Below the pieces are notes generated by a model. It made no database searches. It had not been told where the DNA came from and saw nothing but the letters and a program-made list of their open reading frames with translations. The translations under genes and the position numbers were made by a program. From the NCBI GenBank assembly GCA_938075415.1, contig CALJHC010000003.1:372001-436000 (forward strand): 64,000 nt of DNA, written 5' to 3'. The DNA comes from an uncultured Rubripirellula sp. (GTDB lineage Bacteria > Planctomycetota > Planctomycetia > Pirellulales > Pirellulaceae). Positions within the stretch are counted from its first letter, which is position 1. Every line of letters starts with the position of its first letter. This document shows, one piece after another, positions 57,352-64,000 of this stretch.

Positions 57352-58539
57352 ATGCAACCTTTCGACACGCACAACCGAACACGAATTATCTTTGGCGAGG
57401 GAAAAGTTGATTGCTTGGGAAAGGTGGCCAGTGACTTCCGACCAGTCTCTGTTTTGGTCGTGAGCGACCGAGGTATTCGAGAAGCTGGTCATCATGACCG
57501 GGCCGTCAGGGCACTGGAGAAGGAAGGCATCAAGGTCAGGTGCTTTCACGAGTTTAGCGAAAACCCCACCTCGGCCATGGTGGACGCAGGTGTTCAGGTC
57601 GCGGCCGAAGTCAAGCCGGACCTACTCGTCGGAATTGGTGGTGGAAGCAGCATGGATTGCTGCAAGGCTATTAACTTTGTCTATTGCTGTGGTGGATCGA
57701 TCCATGATTATCATGGAACAGGAAAAGCAACCTCCGACCTGCTTCCTATGATCGCTATCCCGACGACAGCCGGAACAGGCAGCGAAGCACAATCCTACGC
57801 CTTAATTAGCGACGCAGAGACACACATCAAGATGGCTTGCGGCGATGCGCGAGCTGCTGCAAAAGTGGCAATCCTTGATCCTCAACTTACGATCACTCAG
57901 CCTGAACTGGTGACTGCACTGACGGGCATTGACGCAATTTCTCATTCAATCGAAACCCACGTCAGCACTCGACGCAATGCGGTTTCCACCACCTACAGTC
58001 GCCGGGCCTTTGGAATGCTCGCTAACTCTTTTGAAAGAGTTCTGAACGAGCCGGAAGACATCGAAGCTCGCAGCATGATGCAGCTCGGTGCCTATTACGC
58101 TGGTTTGGCTATTGAAAACTCAATGCTCGGAGCCGCACACGCCACCGCAAACCCGATGACCGCGCGGCACAACATTACTCACGGACAGGCAGTGGGAGTC
58201 ATGTTACCGGCCGTCGTCAACATGAATGGACAACAATGCTCTCGGGAATATGCGGAGCTAATTCGAGAGATTGACCCCTCAACAGCAGAAGAAGAAGCAA
58301 CAGAAAGACTCAGAACACAAATACTTTGTTGGCTCGAGAAAGCAGATCTTGCGACATCGATTCATGCCTTGAAGATTACACCCGACTCCTTACAGCCGCT
58401 TGTCGCTGAAGCCCTTCAACAATGGACTGGGAATTTTAACCCTCTGCCGCTTGACGAAGAAAACGTACAGGCTCTCTATTGTGCGGCAATCTCGAACACA
58501 TTTCCCGATCTCACCAAAACCAATGTTCGCAGCATATAA
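57352..58539 (+). CDS. Iron-containing (group III) alcohol dehydrogenase
   Basis: 395 residues. The N-terminal Rossmann-like domain has NRTRIIFGEGKVDCLGKV and the cofactor loop VGIGGGSSMDCCKAINF. PTTAGTGSEAQSYA is the family hallmark. Metal ligands appear as Asp and His in TGIDAISHSIE, His in AAHATANPMTA and His in NITHGQAVG. It reduces aldehydes or oxidises alcohols with NAD(P); the substrate cannot be deduced. It lies 215 bp after the sulfatase on the same strand. Oxidation of sugar-derived alcohols is only a guess. Confidence 0.88.
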   Translation: MQPFDTHNRTRIIFGEGKVDCLGKVASDFRPVSVLVVSDRGIREAGHHDRAVRALEKEGIKVRCFHEFSENPTSAMVDAGVQVAAEVKPDLLVGIGGGSSMDCCKAINFVYCCGGSIHDYHGTGKATSDLLPMIAIPTTAGTGSEAQSYALISDAETHIKMACGDARAAAKVAILDPQLTITQPELVTALTGIDAISHSIETHVSTRRNAVSTTYSRRAFGMLANSFERVLNEPEDIEARSMMQLGAYYAGLAIENSMLGAAHATANPMTARHNITHGQAVGVMLPAVVNMNGQQCSREYAELIREIDPSTAEEEATERLRTQILCWLEKADLATSIHALKITPDSLQPLVAEALQQWTGNFNPLPLDEENVQALYCAAISNTFPDLTKTNVRSI

Positions 58540-58753
58540 TTTGGCTACACTTCGTTAGCTGCCGACAACTCGAACTGGGTTCGACGGGTGCCTGATTGCG
58601 ACGTTACAAGAGCGAAATCATTGATAGGACAATTCAATCTTCCAACAATGCCTTGATCTCAACCGGATTGAGAATCTACCTTGAACACGTCTGTTAATGC
58701 CAATAAGTAAAGACTCGTGGGTAAGTCGATTGCCTTGATGAGGAAAGCCAAGC

Positions 58754-59647
58754 ATGAGTCCCGATCCAACGCATTCAAGTGCCCGAAACCCCGACTCCGA
58801 AAGGAGCCTGCTCGGCAAAACGGACTGGAAACAGACACCATCCTCGGAGCTGAACAAGGACTCTTCCAGCACCGATCACCTTAATCGTGGCGACAAAGAG
58901 GAAGCGGGAAAGCAAGCAAGAGTTCAAGAAAAATCGGAGGCACCTCAAGCGGTAAAGATCGAGCGACGTCAAACGCTTGAGCATCACCTTAGGGCTAGCC
59001 CCACGGATCTTGATGCGTACTTGGAACTGGCCCACATCTATCGGAATGAGAACCGCCCGGCAGATGCCAGGCGAATTCTTAAGCAAGCACGAGAAGTTTT
59101 CCCAGAAGACGAATCGGTCTTATGGGAATATGAAGAGGCAGTTCTAGCTCGATCGCTACAGCAATTACGAGAAGTCGCTGAAATATCGCAGCGTCTCAAC
59201 ACCAATGAGATAGATCGCGAATTGCAACGCAGCGAAAACGATTGGGCCTGTCGTCGTATTGAGGTCTGCCAATCTAGACTTGCGAGAAACCCAATGCTTG
59301 ATGACCTTCGCCTCTCCCTGGGTGAGGCGATGCACGATGCTGGACGATATGAAGATGCAATCCATGAACTCAGCTGTGTCCTTGAAAAAGATCAACATTC
59401 GCCCCATGCCTATCTGCTACAAGGTCGCTGTTATCTACAATTGGGTAAAACAATCGAAGCAATGTCAGCATTGAGGGCAGTGGCGTTAAGAAGAGCCGTT
59501 GTTGCACCCGCCAAAATCCGAGTCTTGGCACTTCAACTTCTCATTAGCCATGCTCATCGCACAGGGGTTACACAGACACTTGCTCTTTACCAGGAACAGC
59601 TTGCTAGAGCAGAAAAGGAAAGCCTTGAAAATGAAAACCCAGCTTGA
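58754..59647 (+). CDS. TPR-repeat protein with disordered N-terminus
   Basis: 297 residues. The first ~70 are hydrophilic, Ser/Asp/Lys-rich and probably disordered. From ~78 on there are TPR helices (SPTDLDAYLELAHIYRNENRPADARRILKQAREVFPEDE; DLRLSLGEAMHDAGRYEDAIHELSCVLEKDQHSPHAYLLQGRCYLQLGKTIEAMSALRAV). No signal peptide, so it is cytoplasmic. AGGA lies 10 nt before the start. It precedes the WXG100-like gene by 136 bp on the same strand. A chaperone or scaffold role for the following small proteins is inference. Confidence 0.72.
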   Translation: MSPDPTHSSARNPDSERSLLGKTDWKQTPSSELNKDSSSTDHLNRGDKEEAGKQARVQEKSEAPQAVKIERRQTLEHHLRASPTDLDAYLELAHIYRNENRPADARRILKQAREVFPEDESVLWEYEEAVLARSLQQLREVAEISQRLNTNEIDRELQRSENDWACRRIEVCQSRLARNPMLDDLRLSLGEAMHDAGRYEDAIHELSCVLEKDQHSPHAYLLQGRCYLQLGKTIEAMSALRAVALRRAVVAPAKIRVLALQLLISHAHRTGVTQTLALYQEQLARAEKESLENENPA

Positions 59648-59783
59648 ATTTAAACCCGGTTACGTAGTGAAATGATAATTCGCTTTACGACCCAAACGCT
59701 GCGGCATAGATCGAGATTTTCAACAGTTCAATCACGAACGACCCTGAGTCATTGCGTCTCCTCATAACAACTCGGATTTTCAG

Positions 59784-60053
59784 ATGAACCAAGCAGTTGT
59801 CAATCCAGAGCACCTTAGACAATTCGCCAGCCAACTTCATCGATTTTCAGAAGAGATGCGGCAACAGTCCACCTCTTTGGGTGCTCAGATGAATCATCTC
59901 GAACAGACATGGCGAGATGAACAGCAAAGAAAATTTTCTGGCGAGTTTTCGGCGCAACTTCAACAGATTGCAAAATTAATTCAATCCACCGAAGAACATA
60001 TTCCTTACCTGCTAAGAAAAGCTGAGCAAATCGATGCCTACTTGGGACGATAA
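59784..60053 (+). CDS. WXG100-like (ESAT-6-type) small helical protein
   Basis: 89 residues predicted as a helix-turn-helix hairpin. The first helix is VNPEHLRQFASQLHRFSEEMRQQS. A central Trp43 lies in LEQTWRDEQQRKFSGEF, where WRD stands in place of WXG with the usual downstream Phe. The second helix is LQQIAKLIQSTEEHIPYLLRKAEQIDAYL. Size, Trp position and the missing signal peptide match WXG100 proteins, which form dimers and are exported by type VII secretion. No clear C-terminal YxxxD/E signal is present. The stop overlaps the next start (TAATG), so the two proteins are probably made in fixed ratio. Confidence 0.7.
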   Translation: MNQAVVNPEHLRQFASQLHRFSEEMRQQSTSLGAQMNHLEQTWRDEQQRKFSGEFSAQLQQIAKLIQSTEEHIPYLLRKAEQIDAYLGR

Positions 60054-60544
60054 TGGAATCCAGTAACGTTACGAACATTGATTCACTCGAGTCATTCCAC
60101 CGAGGAATCCTGCAACTTTCGCATGAGATCCGAACCATTACCGAGGAGATTCGCGCCTCGGTCGTTCGCGCTGAAGAATTTTTCACGCAAGAGCAACCCA
60201 GCTACTGGCGTCAGCAAACCAAGATTGCTGAACAGTCTCTCAATGAAGCCAAGGAACAGCTTGCAGCAAAAACAGCGACCGCTCGCCCAAATGATCGCCC
60301 TGCTGCAAGCGAAGCGCGCAAGCGAGTTTATCAAGCTGAGCGACGGCTTGCTCAATGCAACGAAAAGCAGCTAATGTGCAAGAAATGGTCGTTCAAGATT
60401 TCCAAACAATGCGATGAACTTCTCGGACCGATGGCGGATATTCTCGACCACTGCGATGCAGTCCTTCCGCAAGCTGCCGCTGAACTGAGAGGACTTGTTG
60501 GACAACTTCGAAGTTATGCCGAGCAGGCGGAAAAACCACTCTAG
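60053..60544 (+). CDS. Coiled-coil protein coupled to the WXG100-like protein
   Basis: 163 residues, nearly all helical. An N-terminal amphipathic helix (DSLESFHRGILQLSHEIRTITEEIRASVVRAEEFF) is followed by YWRQQTKIAEQSLNEAKEQLAAK, a charged bend (RPNDRPAASEARKRV) and a second long helix to the end. It has no signal peptide. Its ATG overlaps the preceding stop as TAATG. I have an impression of related proteins beside WXG100-like genes in other bacteria, but cannot name a family. It may be a secreted partner or chaperone. A Trp52 sits where a WXG-like turn would be. Confidence 0.7.
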   Translation: MESSNVTNIDSLESFHRGILQLSHEIRTITEEIRASVVRAEEFFTQEQPSYWRQQTKIAEQSLNEAKEQLAAKTATARPNDRPAASEARKRVYQAERRLAQCNEKQLMCKKWSFKISKQCDELLGPMADILDHCDAVLPQAAAELRGLVGQLRSYAEQAEKPL

Positions 60545-61056
60545 AGAGCAATTAACGGCTAAAAGAATACTTGCCTCAATCTACATGAATCATTTCATTT
60601 ACGTTTAACCCCTGCCTCAATACTTACCGATCGTGCTCCTCAACTCCCCGAATCCGCGTTGTCGTAACACCGAATCCGCGTTGTCGTGACACCGAATCCG
60701 CGTTGTCATGACACCGAATCCGCGTTGTGGTGACACCGAATCCGCCTTGTGGTGACACCGAGATCTTTATCCGGGCCGTCTGGAAATGAACCGAAGAACT
60801 CGCCTGAGACAGGCTGAGATTGTTGTGCAAACCGCTTCCCCTGCGAGGATGGACCGCGGTATGGCATAATCCGTGGCAGAAACAGTTCCAGAGTGATTCA
60901 TCGGATCACCGCCTTTCCGGAGGAATTCAAGGTGTTATCATCAAATCCGACACCGTTTCCAGGACGACAATCACTTGAGGCAACTCGTGCAAACTAATTG
61001 AATCAACTCACGATGCGATACGATGGATAGCTTCCCTTCCTCCAAAATCAACCAAC
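60545..61056. other. Gap after the WXG100-like pair with a 22-bp tandem array
   Basis: No gene seen. It contains the five-copy tandem array (listed separately) and the upstream region of the next gene. Confidence 0.5.
60648..60757. repeat. Five tandem copies of a 22-bp unit
   Basis: Contiguous 22-bp units start at 60648, 60670, 60692, 60714 and 60736, each built on CCGAATCCGCGTTGTSRTGA with one or two substitutions. A partial sixth copy follows. There are no spacers, so this is a minisatellite and not a CRISPR array. It lies between the coiled-coil gene and the next unknown gene. Confidence 0.93.
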
Positions 61057-62235
61057 ATGAACATGACTGATTCGAGCAACGAAATCTTTGAGCGACTCTC
61101 ACAATTAACCGGTCAGTCTTCGGAAATACTGGAAACAATCATTGAGCATTTCCGAAAAACCGCCCAACCAATGGAATTGTTTGAAGCGTTAAAGATGCGA
61201 GTTCGGGATCAACTGGGCCTACCCTTGATGAGCCATGAAAATGAGACTCGTCGGGCTGAGGATGTTGAGCGTCAACTCGAGCAGGGATTACTTGATGCGT
61301 GCCGAGAAGCCGGTGCGATGCTGATTGAGATGGGGCGTATTGGTGAGGGGTGGATGTACTTACGTCCCACCGGCGACGTCGCTGGGGTCAGGGAACTCTT
61401 GGCCAAAGTAAAGATTAACGATGACAATTACGAAGAGATGATTCAAGTACTTCTTCATGAGGGAATTGACATCGCTCGAGGATTCCAGGCTGTTCTAGAT
61501 CATCAAGGAACTTGCAACAGCATCACACTTTACGATCAAGCCATCGCCAATCGAAGCAAGCAAGATCGCGCCGCGGCCGCGGCATGCCTACTCAACCACT
61601 TCTACAACGAACTCAGTGAAATGGTTCGTGCTGACATCTCTAATCGTGAGGCTCCCGCCGATCCTGATGAATCACTGCATGACATGATTGAAAAACGTCG
61701 CTGGATTTTATCCGAAGGAGGCTATCATTTGGACACCACGCATTTGGCTTCAACTGTCAAAATTGCCTCGGTACTTGATGATCCCGAACAGCTTCAGAAA
61801 GCGTGGGAATTAACTCAATATGGAAGACGACTTCATCATCAATTCCAGTATCCCGGAGACGAGCCGTTTGTGGACTTCTACCCAGCCTATTCCACCTTCT
61901 ACTCCGTCCTGCTTGGCGAAAACGTCGAGGCTGGGCTAACCGTCTTCCAACGCAAGGCAAAAACCGTAAACGCTTCAGAACATGGAACCGGTGCGATGGA
62001 AACCTATGTCGACCTGCTTGATCGTGTTGGTCGCCATCAGGAGGCGATTGAGACGGCGGTTGAAATGATCCCCAACGAAGTGCCAGCTCAACGAGTGATA
62101 CCGATGCTGCTGGAAATTGCTGAGAAAGCAAAACAGGTAGATGGTCAGAATGGATATGACGTGTTACTCGAGTATTGCAAGAAAAAACAAGATGTACTCG
62201 GATACGCGGCGATGCTCGACGCCTCGAAACAGTGA
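61057..62235 (+). CDS. Unknown helical (TPR-like) protein
   Basis: 392 residues, soluble, acidic and largely alpha-helical. Possible repeat-like helices occur near residues 80-130 (LLDACREAGAMLIEMGRIGEGWMYLRPTGD) and 290-390 (LLGENVEAGLTVFQRKAKTV; YVDLLDRVGRHQEAIETAVEMIP; DVLLEYCKKKQDVLGYAAMLDASK), in the manner of TPR or HEAT folds. The middle contains HFYNELSEMVRADISNREAP and YPAYSTFYSVLLG. I do not recognise a named family; it looks like a planctomycete-type conserved protein. It converges with the next gene, with a hairpin between them. Confidence 0.7.
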   Translation: MNMTDSSNEIFERLSQLTGQSSEILETIIEHFRKTAQPMELFEALKMRVRDQLGLPLMSHENETRRAEDVERQLEQGLLDACREAGAMLIEMGRIGEGWMYLRPTGDVAGVRELLAKVKINDDNYEEMIQVLLHEGIDIARGFQAVLDHQGTCNSITLYDQAIANRSKQDRAAAAACLLNHFYNELSEMVRADISNREAPADPDESLHDMIEKRRWILSEGGYHLDTTHLASTVKIASVLDDPEQLQKAWELTQYGRRLHHQFQYPGDEPFVDFYPAYSTFYSVLLGENVEAGLTVFQRKAKTVNASEHGTGAMETYVDLLDRVGRHQEAIETAVEMIPNEVPAQRVIPMLLEIAEKAKQVDGQNGYDVLLEYCKKKQDVLGYAAMLDASKQ

Positions 62236-62319
62236 TCCCCCTCGACTTTCACAAGTTACCGCACAATGGATGAGGTCCAAGTATCTCTACCAAGGTTTAA
62301 ATCTTTGTTGCTCGAAGAA

Positions 62320-62345
62320 ATCGGCTGCTTGAAAATACAGCCGAT
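62320..62345. terminator. Terminator-like hairpin between convergent genes
   Basis: The perfect 8-bp arms ATCGGCTG and CAGCCGAT enclose a 10-nt A-rich loop. It lies midway between two convergent stop codons, so it may serve both strands. Confidence 0.5.
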
Positions 62346-62360
62346 GCCTGAGGACGTTGC

Positions 62361-62840
62361 CTAGAGATACATCCCCACAAAACCGTCGCTTTCGTCACTC
62401 TTGGCTTGAACCGCTCGGATGCGTTGCTCGGTTCGTTCCAGATCGCCGGCAGCAATATATCGGTCAAACTCAACAAGGACCGCGTGTCGCACGCTTTCCG
62501 CCAGAAAATCAACAACTGGTTCGGTCAGCCATGGACAGGTTTCTTGTTTCAAATCAACCACTACATCGACAGCTTTTGCCTTTCGGTCATCTTGATCCGT
62601 CAGGACGGTCCCTTCAAAACTCAATATGACCGAACCAATCTCTCGGGAATTGGTCAAATGATAGGTGCACTCACCACGATGCACATAATAGGTATTGTGG
62701 CTGCCATGCTTCGAAATCGCTTGTTTGACTCGCAGAAGAAATTGCTCATAGACAGGTGATGCATCCATCGGAACATCAAAGCGAGTCACTGCTCGCAGGG
62801 GCAAACATTCAAATTCGAGATCGACCCATTGTCCGTTCAT
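62361..62840 (-). CDS. Unknown protein, about 160 residues
   Basis: 159 residues, soluble, mixed alpha/beta. A beta-rich first half (WVDLEFECLPLRAVTRFDVP, NTYYVHRGECTYHLTNSREIGSVILSFEGTVLTD) is followed by a helical, charged second half (LAESVRHAVLVEFDRYIAAGDLERTEQRIRAVQAKSDES). The start at 62840 has AGGA 6 nt upstream; an upstream extension to 62882 is less likely. I recognise no named domain. The Cys/His residues are few and not arranged as a clear metal site. Confidence 0.68.
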   Translation of the reverse strand: MNGQWVDLEFECLPLRAVTRFDVPMDASPVYEQFLLRVKQAISKHGSHNTYYVHRGECTYHLTNSREIGSVILSFEGTVLTDQDDRKAKAVDVVVDLKQETCPWLTEPVVDFLAESVRHAVLVEFDRYIAAGDLERTEQRIRAVQAKSDESDGFVGMYL

Positions 62841-63192
62841 TTCGTTTCCTGTAATCATTTGCCCCGCGGTGAGAAACATCAACGTTGTTTACTCACCACC
62901 ACTTGGATTCACCTAGAATCTGCATTTGCAAGTTTCCAACGAAAATGGATCGGGAAACCTTTGACCAAGAAAAGCAATGCAACACCCCGCGTGTTTGCCA
63001 TCGTGTTTTTCGAATCGGCACGGTCATTCAAATGCCGTGCGTCCAACATTTGATCAACTGCATCGCCTGATCGATGCATCCATTAAACGTTTAGAAGTAT
63101 CGTTGAACACATGGCTTGATCCAATTTCCACCCCGCCAAATGTGAACAAGGGGCGGAAAAGGAAGTATCATCGACACGAATGGAAGCATTCG
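62841..63192. other. Gap between two minus-strand genes
   Basis: About 350 bp without a credible gene or repeat. It holds the upstream region of the 159-residue protein gene and the 3' flank of the coiled-coil gene. I see nothing specific. Confidence 0.45.
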
Positions 63193-64000
63193 TTACTCGG
63201 CAAGGGACAACCCGTCAACGCGTCGTTCAATCGCAAGATGCTTCTCTGCGATTTCTTTCTCGAGAAGCAGATTATGCTGGTGCAATTGCGCCATTTCCGT
63301 TCTCATCAGATCAAGTTGGTCACGCATTTCAGCGGTGTAATCTTCAATCGCATTTTTCTCAACGCGAAACTGATCCCTATCCTGCTCAAGCTTCAACTTA
63401 ATATCCTGATTCTCAACCAACATTGCTTCTGTTTTTGCAACCGCCTTCTTCAGAACTTGCTCCTCATATTCTAGTTCTGTCTTGCGGCCGGCTAGCTCAT
63501 CAAGACGCAATCGCAATCGACGCAGGATGTACCGATAGTCATTAAGAGGTCGCAGATAATATCGATCTCGCTTTTCAATAATGCCGTCATTAACTAGCTC
63601 ATTAACCGCCTCTTCTTTCATGAGAAGTTCATCCCCCTTACTGAATCGCACCGCTTCTCCATTCTGCAAACGCCCATCGACGGCACGACCGTTGCCGTCA
63701 AAGAAACCACCGTCTAGAGCTCCGCGTTGCTCGGGACTGTCAACGGCTATGTCGTAACTTTTGATAAACTCGACCTTCCACCAGCGACTGACAGGGGAAT
63801 CATCATCCGTTGCCCGGCGACCATCCTCGAGATAGGTCTTTTGAGAATCAATCGCGGTTTGCAACGCCGGATTTTGCGGTGACTGAGGATTCTTGATCAA
63901 GTCACTTGCTTTGGTGAATAAATCCTTCACGAGATCAGAATCGACACGTCCCAAATATTCATCGTCACTTTCAGTGCTTCCAGCCGCAATGAATGGATCA
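63193..64000 (-). CDS. Coiled-coil protein of unknown function (partial, N-terminus beyond window end)
   Basis: The frame is open through the right edge. The codons before a TTG at 63954 read DPFIAAGSTESDDEYLGRVD, so the real start lies outside. The visible part has ~268 residues. A soluble segment (KASDLIKNPQSPQNPALQTAIDS; DSPVSRWWKVEFIKSYDIAVD; DGNGRAVDGRLQNGEAVRFSKGDELLMKEEAVNELVNDGIIEKRDRYYLRPLNDY) precedes a long coiled coil (RRLRLRLDELAGRKTELEYEEQVLKKAVAKTEAMLVENQD to the C-terminus). No transmembrane helix is visible in this part. It may be a structural or cell-envelope scaffold protein; the family is not recognised. Confidence 0.75.
   Translation of the reverse strand, partial: DPFIAAGSTESDDEYLGRVDSDLVKDLFTKASDLIKNPQSPQNPALQTAIDSQKTYLEDGRRATDDDSPVSRWWKVEFIKSYDIAVDSPEQRGALDGGFFDGNGRAVDGRLQNGEAVRFSKGDELLMKEEAVNELVNDGIIEKRDRYYLRPLNDYRYILRRLRLRLDELAGRKTELEYEEQVLKKAVAKTEAMLVENQDIKLKLEQDRDQFRVEKNAIEDYTAEMRDQLDLMRTEMAQLHQHNLLLEKEIAEKHLAIERRVDGLSLAE

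Noticed and set aside
60648-60757. CRISPR-like repeat array
   Set aside because: Units are contiguous with no unique spacers and no cas genes are near, so it is a minisatellite.

Overview
The window looks like a chromosomal segment of a planctomycete, most likely a marine Pirellulaceae-type bacterium. The evidence is its family content: two DUF1080 (3-keto-glycoside hydrolase-type) proteins, PVC-type secreted beta-propeller/HEAT/cytochrome c proteins, a sulfatase, an FG-GAP plus ASPIC/UnbV giant, and several lineage-type proteins of unknown function. Genes lie on both strands in short units. I see no IS element, prophage, rRNA, tRNA or CRISPR array. Both edges cut genes: a multiheme cytochrome at the left and a coiled-coil protein at the right.

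Layout. 1-5.7 kb: membrane multiheme cytochrome c and an anchored FG-GAP/ASPIC protein (both minus). 5.8-8.4 kb: two genes forming the end of the non-phosphorylative pentose (Weimberg-type) pathway. 8.5-10.9 kb: gluQ and asnS. 11.4-14.4 kb: an Nramp-related transporter and thioredoxin reductase. 15-19.2 kb: cstA, trpS and two small genes. 19.4-22.7 kb: sthA, a nitrilase-family amidase and a DUF1080 protein. 23-27.5 kb: a 1245-residue propeller-HEAT-cytochrome-DUF1080 protein and an ECF sigma factor. 28.3-32.3 kb: mcsB-mcsA and trpE. 32.8-38.9 kb: an SDR without the usual catalytic Ser/Tyr, a ferritin-like protein, and pyruvate dehydrogenase E1/E2. 39.4-48.2 kb: cardiolipin synthase, GNAT, a PQQ-like propeller, and a redox system apparently split over two genes (SGNH-propeller-HEAT, then HEAT-cupredoxin-cytochrome c). 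48.4-54.1 kb: a four-gene minus-strand sugar cluster (GH13_18 phosphorylase, GT4, HAD phosphatase, second glycosyltransferase), plausibly for glucosylglycerate-type compatible solutes. 55-58.5 kb: an unknown protein, a sulfatase and an iron-type alcohol dehydrogenase. 58.7-64 kb: a TPR protein, a WXG100-like small protein, a translationally coupled coiled-coil protein and three unknown proteins.

The best candidate for an undescribed system is the TPR / WXG100-like / coiled-coil cassette near 58.7-60.5 kb, which resembles a type VII-like substrate module with no secretion ATPase in view. Other notable points are the degenerate active sites (SDR, SGNH domain, Nramp-like transporter), the short tandem-repeat arrays confined to intergenic DNA, and terminator-like inverted repeats at most convergent gene junctions.

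All calls come from reading the sequence. No database search was run, so family names are recognition and cluster functions are inference.
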